Of a stretch of 64,000 nt of DNA, positions 25,511 through 34,368 are shown piece after piece. Made by a program: the position numbers and the translations under genes. Position 1 is the first letter of the stretch; the number at the start of each line of letters is the position of its first letter. Below the pieces are notes generated by a model. That model saw nothing but the letters and a program-made list of their open reading frames with translations, did no database searches and was not told the origin of the DNA. The DNA comes from M0103 sp040386155 (GTDB lineage: Bacteria > Bacteroidota > Bacteroidia > Flavobacteriales_D > Crocinitomicaceae): contig JAZKFZ010000003.1 in the NCBI GenBank assembly GCA_040386155.1, forward strand, positions 620,001-684,000. The letters are read 5' to 3'.

Positions 25511-26016
25511 AACATGTAATTAAATTCATCTACTCGCTCTTGTTTCCACTTGAACCATTCTTTTCGTTCACCCACCTTTATAAATCCAGCTTTTTCAAAC
25601 AATTGAATACTTGCATGATTATCGGCATGAATGGAGCAATGTACATTGTGAAAATTAAACATTTCTTTCAAATACTGTATCATCAAGACCAAAGCCTCTT
25701 GTGCAAAACCTTTGGAGCGATTTGCGCTATCACCTATCAAGATTCCCACACTTACATTTTCATTTTTAAAATCAGCATCGTACAAATCAATGGTGCCAAT
25801 CGCTTCATTCGTTCCTTGCAAGCAAATCAATAAACGCATTTGACCAGTACCTCTAAAGTCGCGCTGTTGCTCTATTAATTGCATAATACCTTGCAAAGAA
25901 AAAGGGCAATCAGTATCGGATACTTTCCAATGTTCTGGGTTATTTTCCCATAGCATCAACGCAGTTGCATCTGCTGGCTCCACAGCCCTCAAAAAAACAT
26001 TTTCACCCTTTAACAT
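25495..26016 (-). CDS. GNAT family N-acetyltransferase
   Basis: 173 aa, RimJ/RimL-like. It opens with LKGENVFLRAVEPADATALMLWENNPEHW; the acetyl-CoA loop is near residues 95-105 (IGDSANRSKGFAQEAL), followed by NVHCSIHADNHASIQLFEKAGF. It transfers an acetyl group to an amine; the target (protein N-terminus, sugar or small molecule) is not known. It overlaps the upstream unknown gene by 14 nt and mltG by 16 nt, so expression is coupled to both. In Bacteroidota a gene like this often sits between dapF and mltG (from memory). Confidence 0.9.
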   Translation of the reverse strand: MLKGENVFLRAVEPADATALMLWENNPEHWKVSDTDCPFSLQGIMQLIEQQRDFRGTGQMRLLICLQGTNEAIGTIDLYDADFKNENVSVGILIGDSANRSKGFAQEALVLMIQYLKEMFNFHNVHCSIHADNHASIQLFEKAGFIKVGERKEWFKWKQERVDEFNYMLCLKK

Positions 26017-26485
26017 TACTCAAATATGCTAGACGTTGTTGAATATCTACTATCGAATATTCAGGAATATCCACAAAAGAATCCTTTAAATTCAAACCAA
26101 AAATATGTTTTATTTCAGCGTTTTGGTGCAAGTAATCTATTAAATCTTTAATTTTCTGCATCGAATCTGGCGCTCCTACAGCATTTCTCACCGGAGAAAG
26201 ACAGGATAATCCCAAATTTATATCATTTTTACTGGCTAAAAACACATCTGAAAGTTCAGTTTCTGAGGATATAATTGTTGTTTGAATCAAAAGACTTGGA
26301 ATACTTTTGTACTTAATTATACCAAGGGCTTTGTCGACAGGAAAGTTCAAATCCAACCCATTTACTTTCAAACTAAAGTAACTTCCATTGACAGAGCAGC
26401 CAATGTGTGGCGGAATTTTATCCGCATGCCAAATCCACAAGTAAATAAAATTTGCTTCTATTGCATCAAATGTTGAAATCGTCAT
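26003..26485 (-). CDS. Conserved-looking protein of unknown function
   Basis: 160 aa, not recognised. There is no signal peptide or membrane helix. The sequence mixes beta and alpha segments: FIYLWIWHADKIPPHIGCSV at 14-33, SIPSLLIQTTII near 62-73, and SPVRNAVGAPDSMQKIKDLI near 97-116, where a short polar loop precedes a helix. The C-terminus ends in a Tyr/Gln-rich helix. It starts directly after the dapF stop (no gap) and overlaps the GNAT gene by 14 nt, so it is clearly part of the envelope operon. A role near peptidoglycan precursor metabolism is only a guess from position. Confidence 0.75.
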   Translation of the reverse strand: MTISTFDAIEANFIYLWIWHADKIPPHIGCSVNGSYFSLKVNGLDLNFPVDKALGIIKYKSIPSLLIQTTIISSETELSDVFLASKNDINLGLSCLSPVRNAVGAPDSMQKIKDLIDYLHQNAEIKHIFGLNLKDSFVDIPEYSIVDIQQRLAYLSNVKG

Positions 26486-27268
26486 TTAAACTTCAATTGT
26501 ACCTTGAAAAACAAACTTAGCTGGACCAGTGAGAAAGATCGATGAAAAACTACCCACGTTAGTGCGTTCAAATTGAACAAGAAGATCGCCACCTTTTGTT
26601 TGCACTATTACCGATTGTTCTCCAAGTTCTTGACGCAACTCACCAAAAACCAACGCACATGCAGTAACGCCTGTTCCGCACGAAAGCGTTTCATCTTCTA
26701 CTCCACGTTCATACGTTGCAACTCGAATTGACCGTTCATCGAGGCGTTCTAGTAAATTCACATTAATTCCATCTGCTTTAAATTTGGATGAATACCGAAT
26801 TCCTCTACCGAAGTCAACAATATCAAAATCATCAATATCATCCACACATTTAACGTAGTGAGGAGAACCAGTATCAAGCACAAAAGCACCCTCTACTTTT
26901 TGTATTGCAGTAACATCGTGCATTTTAATTTTTATCTGCGAAGCAATTCTTTCAGCAGTATGCAAACCATCAATCGCGATAAAATCTGTGTCATTGATAT
27001 CAATACCAAGGGTTCCAGCAAAAGCGACTGAGCAACGAGCTCCATTTCCGCAAAAACTTTTAGAACCATCCGAATTGTAATAATCTACCTCGAATGCAGC
27101 AGCAGATGAAGCATTGATTTTTATGAGACCATCGGCACCAATTCCAAATTTTCGATCACATAATGATTGAATTTGTTCGATAGAAAGTTGATCGTAATCA
27201 CCGTTCAGATTATTGATCATAACGAAATCATTGCCCGCACCTTGGTATTTCGAAAATTGTATTTTCAT
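26486..27268 (-). CDS. dapF: Diaminopimelate epimerase
   Basis: 260 aa from the ATG at 27268 (MKIQFSKYQGAGNDFVMI). A longer frame reaching 27304 adds 12 residues not found in the family, so the inner ATG is preferred. DapF converts LL- to meso-diaminopimelate for lysine and peptidoglycan. The two catalytic cysteines are C73 (SFCGNGARC) and C197 (SCGTGVTA). The paired alpha/beta halves have the usual spacing. It is the first gene of a six-gene operon running to 20968 with gaps of 3 nt or less or overlaps. No clear TAnnTTTG box was found in the 230 bp before it. Confidence 0.95.
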   Translation of the reverse strand: MKIQFSKYQGAGNDFVMINNLNGDYDQLSIEQIQSLCDRKFGIGADGLIKINASSAAAFEVDYYNSDGSKSFCGNGARCSVAFAGTLGIDINDTDFIAIDGLHTAERIASQIKIKMHDVTAIQKVEGAFVLDTGSPHYVKCVDDIDDFDIVDFGRGIRYSSKFKADGINVNLLERLDERSIRVATYERGVEDETLSCGTGVTACALVFGELRQELGEQSVIVQTKGGDLLVQFERTNVGSFSSIFLTGPAKFVFQGTIEV

Positions 27269-27501
27269 TTTAACAGTATCAAATAATTTACCACATAAGC
27301 ACATCGGGAATCAATATGAAGAGTTGCTCTATGTGCTCTATGCGATTTAAAAAAGAAAAACGCCAGTCTGTTTCTACTTTTTTATTTTCACAAATCTTTA
27401 ACAAATGTACGGAATATGCTTAACATTCTTTAACATGCGGCAGTACCAATTTGCTGTAAACTTGCGTTATTAGTTTAATATAAAATTTCAAATTTAATCC
27501 T

Positions 27502-28977
27502 ATGAAGAACAACTTAAAATCAATTGGGTTAGGCATCGCGGGAGGACTTTTACCCTTAGGTGCATTTTTAATGCTAAATACATCTAACCCTTCAAATTAT
27601 TCATTATCAGATCAAGTAATAGACGGAAATCGAATCAATGCGCGTGCCGTATCAATGGGAAGTATAGAAAACCTACCTAATTTTACTGCCGCAGCTGAAA
27701 GTTCTATCAATTCAGTCGTTCACGTTACAACTAAGCTGGTAAAAACTTCCTTTCAACGTGACATGTTCCAAGAGTTCTTTTATGGTCCAGGAGCAGGTGG
27801 GCGCGAATTTGAACAATATGGTCAGGGCGCTGGTTCTGGAGTGATTATTTCTTCTGAGGGCTACATTGTTACCAACAATCACGTGATTGAAGATGCAAGT
27901 GAAATTGAAGTTATTCTCAACGACAACTCAAAATATAGTGCAAAAGTAGTTGGAGCCGATCCATCAACCGATATTGCCGTTTTGAAAATCGAAGGAGGAA
28001 ACTTCACTCCCATTTCAATTGGTAACAGCGATGATGTAAGAATTGGAGAATGGGTATTGGCCGTTGGAAATCCTTTTAACCTAACATCAACAGTAACTGC
28101 TGGTATCGTTTCCGCAAAAGCGAGAAATATCAATTTATTGAACGACAGAGCAAGCTCATCAGCAGTGCCAATTGAATCATTTATTCAGACGGATGCCGCA
28201 GTAAATCCCGGAAACAGTGGTGGCGCATTAGTCAACACACGAGGTGAGTTGGTCGGAATAAATACGGCTATTGCATCTCAAACAGGTAGTTACTCAGGCT
28301 ATTCATTTGCTGTTCCTGTGAATTTAGTTCAAAAAGTAATGGGTGATTTAATTGACTACGGAGTTGTTCAACGAGGTTACCTGGGTGTGCAAATATCTGA
28401 TATTACGCAAGATCTCAAGGAAAAAGAGGGACTGGCAGATTTAAAAGGTGTTTTTGTTGCTTCGGTGATTGAAGACGGTTCTGCCGCTGCTGCTGGCTTG
28501 AACAATGGCGATGTAATTTTAAAAATTGGTAGTAAGGAAGTAAATTCAGTTGCTCAATTGCAAGAAGAAATTGGAAAAAGACGTCCTGGCGATAAAGTTA
28601 GCGTGACAGTTCGCAATAAAAAAGGAGCAGAATCAATAAAAGAATTGGTTTTACGTAACAAAGATGGACAGACTTCGTTAGTATCCAAAGAAGAAATAAA
28701 TAAGAATGTTGCGCTAGGTGCATCGTTTAAAGAGCTGACAGAAAAAGAGAAGAAAGAACTAAACACAAAGGTAGGAGTGAAAATTACTACCTTAACAAGT
28801 GGCAAGCTAAAAGCCGTTGGATTGCGCGAAGGAATGGTGATCACAAAAGTGAATAATGAACAAATAACTTCTGTGGAACAACTAACAAGCAAGTTGAATT
28901 CAAAAAGTACTTCTGGAGTGCTTTTAGAAATTTTAACAGAAAGCGGTAAAAAAGATTATGTAGGTTTTGGCCTTTAG
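27502..28977 (+). CDS. degP: HtrA/DegP-like serine protease
   Basis: 491 aa. N-terminal signal/anchor (about 5-25), trypsin-like domain (about 60-285) with triad H127 (TNNHVIED), D157 (STDIAVL) and S239 (GNSGGAL), then two PDZ domains (about 290-385 and 400-490). These periplasmic proteases and chaperones remove or refold damaged envelope proteins, and their PDZ domains read C-termini. Length and layout match DegP/DegQ (about 470-500 aa). It is divergent from dapF; a stress-controlled promoter would be expected but I could not define it. The next gene, rpoD, has its own promoter. Confidence 0.94.
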   Translation: MKNNLKSIGLGIAGGLLPLGAFLMLNTSNPSNYSLSDQVIDGNRINARAVSMGSIENLPNFTAAAESSINSVVHVTTKLVKTSFQRDMFQEFFYGPGAGGREFEQYGQGAGSGVIISSEGYIVTNNHVIEDASEIEVILNDNSKYSAKVVGADPSTDIAVLKIEGGNFTPISIGNSDDVRIGEWVLAVGNPFNLTSTVTAGIVSAKARNINLLNDRASSSAVPIESFIQTDAAVNPGNSGGALVNTRGELVGINTAIASQTGSYSGYSFAVPVNLVQKVMGDLIDYGVVQRGYLGVQISDITQDLKEKEGLADLKGVFVASVIEDGSAAAAGLNNGDVILKIGSKEVNSVAQLQEEIGKRRPGDKVSVTVRNKKGAESIKELVLRNKDGQTSLVSKEEINKNVALGASFKELTEKEKKELNTKVGVKITTLTSGKLKAVGLREGMVITKVNNEQITSVEQLTSKLNSKSTSGVLLEILTESGKKDYVGFGL

Positions 28978-29071
28978 GTCACTGCAATACATAAAAAAGG
29001 CATGCTTATTGATGGTGCGGCGGTTCTAAATTTTATCCAAAATATATTTGGAAGTCAGTGTAAAAACGTCG

Positions 29072-29079
29072 TACCTTTG
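29072..29079 (+). promoter_or_regulatory. rpoD promoter
   Basis: TACCTTTG fits TAnnTTTG exactly; a TTTG ends at 29050, so TTG to box spacing is 21 nt, near the Bacteroidota norm. The start codon is 46 nt further on. Confidence 0.65.
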
Positions 29080-29125
29080 TCGGATAATTCAAGTTCAAAT
29101 TAAACAAAGAGAGGGATAGCAGAGG

Positions 29126-29992
29126 ATGAGACAGTTAAAAATTACGAAGTCGATTACAAATCGCGAGAGTCAATCACTTGACAAGTATCTTCAAGACATA
29201 GGAAAAGAAGAGCTTATAACTGCAGAAGAAGAAGTTGAATTAGCACGAAAAATTAAGCAAGGCGATCAAAGAGCTTTGGAGAAATTGACAAGAGCAAACT
29301 TACGTTTCGTAGTTTCTGTTGCCAAGCAATATCAAAATCAAGGACTTACCCTACCCGATTTAATTAACGAAGGGAATCTTGGTTTGATTAAAGCAGCTCA
29401 AAAATTTGATGAAACGCGTGGTTTTAAATTTATCTCTTACGCTGTTTGGTGGATTCGTCAGTCGATTCTACAGGCTTTGGCTGAGCAAGCACGTATTGTT
29501 CGTTTGCCATTGAACCAAGTCGGATCATTGAACAAAATCAACAAAGCATTCTCTCGTTTAGAGCAAGAGTTTGAAAGAGCACCATCTGCAGAAGAATTAG
29601 CAGAAGCATTGGAAGTTCCAGAAGACAAAATCAAAGAAAGTTTGAATGTGTCTGGTCGCCATGTTTCTATGGATGCCCCACTTTCTACTTCTGAAGATGG
29701 AGGAACATTAATGGATGTAATGCCGAACAATGATTCATTGAAAGCTGATCACGCATTGATGGCAGAATCACTTCAAAAAGAAATTGAGCGTTCATTAAGT
29801 ACCTTAACTGATAAAGAACGTGAGATTATTCGTTTGTTCTTCGGAATTGGAATGAATCATGGATTGACGTTGGAAGAGATCGGCGCGAAGTTTAACCTCA
29901 CTCGTGAGCGCGTTCGTCAAATCAAGGAAAAGGCAATTCGAAGATTGCGACATACATCGAGAAACAAATTGCTTAAGGCATACTTGGGCTAA
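29126..29992 (+). CDS. rpoD: Primary RNA polymerase sigma factor
   Basis: 288 aa, the short Bacteroidota primary sigma factor without region 1.1. Region 1.2 begins at SLDKYLQDIGKEELITAEEE (about 17-36); region 2 has the core-binding DLINEGNLGLIKAAQKFDET and the melting/-10 segment FISYAVWWIRQSI; region 3 runs about 125-205; region 4 holds the helix-turn-helix LTLEEIGAKFNLTRERVRQ near 252-270. It directs RNA polymerase to promoters with the TAnnTTTG -7 box found many times here. It is a single gene with its own promoter and a strong terminator. Confidence 0.97.
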   Translation: MRQLKITKSITNRESQSLDKYLQDIGKEELITAEEEVELARKIKQGDQRALEKLTRANLRFVVSVAKQYQNQGLTLPDLINEGNLGLIKAAQKFDETRGFKFISYAVWWIRQSILQALAEQARIVRLPLNQVGSLNKINKAFSRLEQEFERAPSAEELAEALEVPEDKIKESLNVSGRHVSMDAPLSTSEDGGTLMDVMPNNDSLKADHALMAESLQKEIERSLSTLTDKEREIIRLFFGIGMNHGLTLEEIGAKFNLTRERVRQIKEKAIRRLRHTSRNKLLKAYLG

Positions 29993-30005
29993 AATAATTT
30001 TAAAA

Positions 30006-30036
30006 AGGCTAACTGAGAAATCGGTTAGCCTTTTTT
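30006..30036 (+). terminator. Rho-independent terminator of rpoD
   Basis: AGGCTAAC (30006-30013) pairs exactly with GTTAGCCT (30024-30031), loop of 10, followed by TTTTT. Confidence 0.93.
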
Positions 30037-30075
30037 GCTTTGTACATTTTTAATTAATCATCATATCAAAATCAA

Positions 30076-31527
30076 ATGGAAGCAGAAGTAGGTTACGAAA
30101 AGGAACTTAAATCGCATGTAGAAAAAGAACGTGCTGCAGTAAAATTAGGAAGTCACGTTGGAGAATTATTGTACGACAAAGGTATTGAGTTAGTGCTGTT
30201 TAGAAATCATTTACTTGACACCACAATTTCGGAAATTTTGAATTTACACGAGTACGCTCGTAAAGTTGTTCAAAAACCAATCGATGTTTTTACTACTTCA
30301 GAATTAGCAGCAGAAATGCTAAAAATGGATTTACAAGCATCAAAACTTGACATCGGAAAATTAGCAAGCGAATGGATCAATGAAAAGACTAATTATGCTT
30401 CTAAAGCAGAATTTTTAAATGCAAAGCTAACTGGATTTGCTTTTGAAGGAGGAAATGAAATTGAACCACGTGATGTAGTATTGTATGGTTTTGGTCGAAT
30501 TGGTCGTTTGGCTGCGCGTGAATTAATCAAACAAGCTGGAAAAGGGCAACAATTGAGACTTCGTGCCATCGTAACGAGAGGCGCTTCAGATAAAGACATT
30601 ATCAAAAGAGCATCATTGCTTAGCAATGATTCAGTACATGGCGCATTCAAAGGAACGGTGGAAGTTGATTTAGAAAAAAAGGCTATTATCATTAACGGTC
30701 AAATTGTTCGAATGATCGATGCTTCTAATCCACAAGATATTGATTACACACAATATGGAATCAAAAATGCATTGGTGATTGACAATACAGGAGTATTTGA
30801 AAACCGTGAAAAACTAAACTTGCACATGCAAGCAAAAGGTGTTTCGAAAGTATTATTAACGGCTCCAGGAAAGGAAATTCCGAATGTAGTGTATGGTATT
30901 AATCAAGGAACTTTAGATGTTGAAAATGAAACAATTTTCTCAGCTGCTTCGTGTACTACGAATGCAATTTCGCCAGTGATTAAAGTCATCAACGACAAAT
31001 TTGGCATTGTTAAAGGACACATTGAGACGGTTCATGCATACACAAACGATCAAAATTTGTTGGACAATATGCACAACAAACCACGTCGCGGTCGCTCTGC
31101 AGCTATCAACATGGTAATTACTTCAACTGGAGCTGGAAGTGCGGTAACAAAGGTGATTCCAGAGATGAAGGATAAATTAACAGCTAATGCTGTGCGTGTC
31201 CCTACTCCAAATGGTTCATTGGCAATTTTGAGTTTAGAGATCAACAAAGAAACAAGTATTGAAGAAGTAAACGCAGTGTTGAGAGATGCTTCATTGAATG
31301 GTGATTTGGTGAACCAAATTTTCTATTCATACGATCCTGAATTGGTTTCTTCTGATATTATCGGAAACACTTGTTGTTCAGTATTCGATTCACATGCAAC
31401 GATTGTTTCTAACGATAAAAAGAACATTGTTTTGTACACTTGGTACGATAATGAGTTTGGATATACAAAACAAGTTATTCGCCTAGCGAAGCATATCGCT
31501 AAAGTGCAACGTAAGATTTATTATTAA
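30076..31527 (+). CDS. gap: Glyceraldehyde-3-phosphate dehydrogenase, extended form
   Basis: 483 aa, about 140 longer than classical GAPDH. Residues 1-130 form a helical N-terminal extension; the NAD-binding Rossmann motif VVLYGFGRIGRLAARELI follows at 134-151. The catalytic Cys is C293 (SAASCTTNAIS) and the His is H320 (ETVHAYTND). The C-terminus has VPTPNGSLAILSLE and WYDNEFGYTKQVI. It interconverts glyceraldehyde-3-phosphate and 1,3-bisphosphoglycerate in the cytoplasm. The long form is known in Bacteroidota and some proteobacteria; the extension has no assigned role. A classical short gap may also exist elsewhere. Single gene with its own terminator. Confidence 0.93.
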   Translation: MEAEVGYEKELKSHVEKERAAVKLGSHVGELLYDKGIELVLFRNHLLDTTISEILNLHEYARKVVQKPIDVFTTSELAAEMLKMDLQASKLDIGKLASEWINEKTNYASKAEFLNAKLTGFAFEGGNEIEPRDVVLYGFGRIGRLAARELIKQAGKGQQLRLRAIVTRGASDKDIIKRASLLSNDSVHGAFKGTVEVDLEKKAIIINGQIVRMIDASNPQDIDYTQYGIKNALVIDNTGVFENREKLNLHMQAKGVSKVLLTAPGKEIPNVVYGINQGTLDVENETIFSAASCTTNAISPVIKVINDKFGIVKGHIETVHAYTNDQNLLDNMHNKPRRGRSAAINMVITSTGAGSAVTKVIPEMKDKLTANAVRVPTPNGSLAILSLEINKETSIEEVNAVLRDASLNGDLVNQIFYSYDPELVSSDIIGNTCCSVFDSHATIVSNDKKNIVLYTWYDNEFGYTKQVIRLAKHIAKVQRKIYY

Positions 31528-31834
31528 TTGGATGTCTGGACTTTAAGACTACACAAAGGCACCGTTGGAGATATTCAGCGGTGTTTTTTTTTTTGCAGAA
31601 CTCCCCCACAAAATCAATTAATATTATTGTTAATAAATTAGGAAAGATCTACTAAATTAAAATCATAACATCGAGCTATAAATGGGTAAAATCAAGAAAG
31701 AACAAAATTTAAAGCGATAGTGATTGATAAATCAAATTGAAAAATTTACGATTTCTAAAACTACTGCACCGTTCAATGACGTAAAAAAAATCCCCAACTT
31801 TCGGTGAGAATTTCCAATTTATCATTGAATTAAA
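31528..31834. other. 307-bp gap between convergent gap and yegP-like genes
   Basis: It contains the gap terminator. The remaining AT-rich 240 bp hold no gene I can support; one ATG frame of 12 codons at 31681 is too short. A GAAA-loop hairpin with A/T flanks near 31787-31816 may end the leftward transcript, but its pairing is poor. Confidence 0.5.
31560..31594 (+). terminator. Rho-independent terminator of gap
   Basis: CACCG (31560-31564) pairs with CGGTG (31579-31583), followed by 11 T. Confidence 0.8.
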
Positions 31835-32167
31835 TTAATCTAGATCATATTCCAAAACAGTAATTTCTACATTCTTCTTAACAGATTCAATTCCCTTTTC
31901 TCTTGAAGCTTCGCTTTCATACAACTCACTTGTGCCAATTATTTGACCGTTTGTTGCTGTCAAATTAAAATAAGGCTTACCGTTTGCACTTACTTTACGA
32001 TCAAAACGATTATCATCTTGAGAATTTCTTTTTACGGACTCAATTCCGTTTTCACAAGCAGACTTTGTTGTGTAGCCTTCACTTGTTAGAATAATTTGGC
32101 CATTTCCTGCTTTCAAATCGAATTGAAAATCGCCATTTTTTCGCTTAAAAACTATAAATGTTCCCAT
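31835..32167 (-). CDS. YegP-like DUF1508 protein
   Basis: 110 aa from the ATG at 32167 (MGTFIVFKRKNGDFQFDLKA). The open frame runs 28 codons further upstream, but the family starts at this Met. It has two copies of the roughly 48-residue DUF1508 unit: FQFDLKAGNGQIILTSEGY...GIESVKRN and YFNLTATNGQIIGTSELY...GIESVKKN. YegP-like proteins are small cytoplasmic beta proteins of unknown role. It is 84 nt after the cytochrome c peroxidase gene in the same direction; co-transcription is possible. Confidence 0.88.
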   Translation of the reverse strand: MGTFIVFKRKNGDFQFDLKAGNGQIILTSEGYTTKSACENGIESVKRNSQDDNRFDRKVSANGKPYFNLTATNGQIIGTSELYESEASREKGIESVKKNVEITVLEYDLD

Positions 32168-32251
32168 TGCGTAGTTGTTTAAGGTGTTTGTAACTACTAA
32201 TTTATCACCTTTTTTTCGTAATGTCAAAAAAAAGTAGCTGTTTATATTCAA

Positions 32252-33238
32252 TTACTTTTCCTTGAATTTTGAATCAGTAAGTGTATTTAAAAAGGCTATT
32301 AAATCATTTCGTTCCTTTGATGTTAAGGTAAATTTATTGATCAGCGCACTTTGATTTCTGCTTCCCTTCCCTCCGCTTTCGTAATTTTTTAGTACCTCTT
32401 CAAACGATTTCAATTTACCATCATGCATGTACGGAAAGGTGATTGCAACATTGCGCAAACTTGGCACCTTAAACTTACCAATGTCAGAAGAATCTAAATG
32501 AATTCGAAATCTACCTTGATCAGCTGAACCGTCAGTAAAATAGCCATTATTTGCCACTGCAAAATTGGTGAAATGTGGCGGAACATGACATTTGGTACAA
32601 TATAGTACTTCAGAAAACAATTTCCATCCTCTTTTCGCGGAAGCATTGATGGCATCATCCACTTTTCCATAATAATAGCGATCAAAGTCAGAATCGTATG
32701 ATACTAATGATCGTTCATAGACGGCCAAACTTCTGGTCAGCACAAATGCATCAAAATCTCTTTTAAAAATTCGTTGAGCTGCCTTTTGATAATACAAATT
32801 CTTTCGCAAACGCTTTACCACCTCACCCATTTTCATGTCCATCTCAAAATGATCTTGAATAGGGACAATGGCTTGCTCTTCCAAAGAAGTAATATGACCA
32901 TCGAACATCAATGTTTTTTGATAAGCAACGTTGAGTAAACTTGGAGCATTTCGCATCGACTTACGTCCCTTCACGCCATCGCTGAGCGCTTTTTGGTCAG
33001 TAAACGCCAATTCTGGGATATGACACGAAGCGCAAGAAATAGATTGATCGCTAGAAAGTTGTTGATCGAAAAAGAGTCGCCGACCTAACTCAATTTTATC
33101 TGCATTGGTGGGATTTTCTATTTTCTGAGGAACATTGCCTAAAATAGTAGTTGCATCATCTGGCCGACAACAAGCTACTAACACTAAGATTGCAAGCAAA
33201 AACGTGAAAAGTACACTATCAAAAGTCGATTTTTTCAC
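32252..33238 (-). CDS. Di-haem cytochrome c peroxidase family protein
   Basis: 328 aa. The N-terminal hydrophobic segment ends in LVACCRPDD, a likely lipobox, so it should be a periplasm-facing lipoprotein. Two haem c motifs are visible: C69-A-S-C-H73 and C214-T-K-C-H218, with MHDGKLKSFEEVL near the C-terminus as in MauG/CcpA. The family reduces hydrogen peroxide with electrons from cytochrome c, or carries out MauG-type oxidation. Length matches the family. It lies 12 nt after the methyltransferase gene. Haem lyase genes are not in the window. Confidence 0.9.
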   Translation of the reverse strand: MKKSTFDSVLFTFLLAILVLVACCRPDDATTILGNVPQKIENPTNADKIELGRRLFFDQQLSSDQSISCASCHIPELAFTDQKALSDGVKGRKSMRNAPSLLNVAYQKTLMFDGHITSLEEQAIVPIQDHFEMDMKMGEVVKRLRKNLYYQKAAQRIFKRDFDAFVLTRSLAVYERSLVSYDSDFDRYYYGKVDDAINASAKRGWKLFSEVLYCTKCHVPPHFTNFAVANNGYFTDGSADQGRFRIHLDSSDIGKFKVPSLRNVAITFPYMHDGKLKSFEEVLKNYESGGKGSRNQSALINKFTLTSKERNDLIAFLNTLTDSKFKEK

Positions 33239-33250
33239 GCTGAGTAACTA

Positions 33251-34021
33251 TTATTTGTGAACGATGTACAAAATTTCATGCGGATTCAAGCGGTAGCGCT
33301 CCATTACTTCAGGCGAATAGAAACTTTCTTTGTCAAAAATCTCCACTTTAAATCCAGCTTTTTCTAACCACAATGGATAATCCATCCCAAACAAACGAAC
33401 ATGATCTTTTTGCCAATAATGTTTCTCGCGATCTTCTGGGGTCACTATCGATGCATCTTCAAAAGTAGTCTCTCTTGCAAAATCTTGTGGTACTTGCATT
33501 ATTCCCCAACCTCCAGGTTTCATGACACGATACATTTCACGCATACATTGCAGAGCATCATCAACATGTTCTAATACGTGATTACAAAAAACAACCTCAA
33601 ATCGATTATCTTCCAATGGTATTTGATGTAAATCAAAATGCAAATCAGCCAACGGAGAAACTAAATCGCCCGTTAGATAATTCAGATTTTCCTGCTTTTT
33701 AAATTTTCCATGAAAACACTGCTCCGGAGCTATATGCAAGACATTTAATTCCTTTGTAGTGAAAAATGAACTGTGATTTTTCAAATACAACCACATCAAG
33801 CGATGACGTTCCAAGGTTAAATCATAGGGGCACAATACATTCTCACGATGAGCAATATCTGAACCGTACGATAAAAATTTAGAAAATTGTCGATCACACA
33901 CCGGACATTCAACCTTGTTTCCTTTGTAAAGTAACGGTGCTACTAATTTAAAAGGATAACTCAAGCGAATTAAAAGTGGTCGAGGTAATTTGTTAAGAAG
34001 AAATTTATAAAGCTTTTTCAC
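33251..34021 (-). CDS. SAM-dependent methyltransferase with Cys-rich N-terminus
   Basis: 256 aa. Residues 36-66 hold C39, C42 and C64 (VECPVCDRQF and NVLCPYDLT), a possible zinc knuckle. The Rossmann domain follows; LNVLHIAPEQCFHGKF stands in the SAM motif I place, FEVVFCNHVLEHVDD is motif IV and REMYRVMKPGGWGIMQVP motif VI, as in Methyltransf_11. The motif I glycines are weak (IAPEQ), which is common in this Bacteroidota group. The substrate is unknown; sugar or lipid methylation is possible. First gene of a likely transcript with the peroxidase gene. Confidence 0.85.
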   Translation of the reverse strand: MKKLYKFLLNKLPRPLLIRLSYPFKLVAPLLYKGNKVECPVCDRQFSKFLSYGSDIAHRENVLCPYDLTLERHRLMWLYLKNHSSFFTTKELNVLHIAPEQCFHGKFKKQENLNYLTGDLVSPLADLHFDLHQIPLEDNRFEVVFCNHVLEHVDDALQCMREMYRVMKPGGWGIMQVPQDFARETTFEDASIVTPEDREKHYWQKDHVRLFGMDYPLWLEKAGFKVEIFDKESFYSPEVMERYRLNPHEILYIVHK

Positions 34022-34160
34022 TCTGTAAAGATAAAAAACTTAGTTGACAAGAAAAGAAATTAAAAGCATATTAGTGACGGTTTACATGTGAATTATCACT
34101 AATGATCTAAACACAATGAGATCAATTGAACTTTCATGATTATCAAATTCCTTTTGTTTG

Positions 34161-34247
34161 AAGTTGTAGAGTTTTAAATATCCCCTACTCATTAGATGAT
34201 TGAAAATTTTAAAATTTTAAAGTTGTAGAGTTTTAAATATTTCCTAC
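34161..34247. repeat. 28-bp direct repeat pair
   Basis: AGTTGTAGAGTTTTAAATAT starts at 34162 and again at 34221; the match runs 34161-34188 and 34220-34247 with 26 of 28 bases equal and a 59-bp period. Between them is an AT-only dyad (AAATTTTAAAATTTTAAA). Confidence 0.8.
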
Positions 34248-34344
34248 GCAATTTAATCTTGACTTCTATTCATTTCACTACTTAAAATTGAAAAAATCGT
34301 GCTCGCTGGACTCGCATATCATTTCATCATGCCGATTAAAAATG

Positions 34345-34352
34345 TACTTTTG
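34345..34352 (+). promoter_or_regulatory. -7 promoter box of the S9 peptidase gene
   Basis: TACTTTTG fits TAnnTTTG, 16 nt before the start codon. Confidence 0.5.
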
Positions 34353-34368
34353 AAAAAAAATAAGCGTC

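Larger units (their letters stand above)
34022..34368. other. 347-bp divergent intergenic region
   Basis: It separates the methyltransferase and S9 peptidase genes. It contains a 28-bp direct repeat pair and the -7 box of the peptidase gene, listed separately; the rest is AT-rich with no gene or RNA I can support. Confidence 0.55.

Noticed and set aside
31681..31719. 12-codon frame MGKIKKEQNLKR
   Set aside because: Too short to support as a gene and without context.
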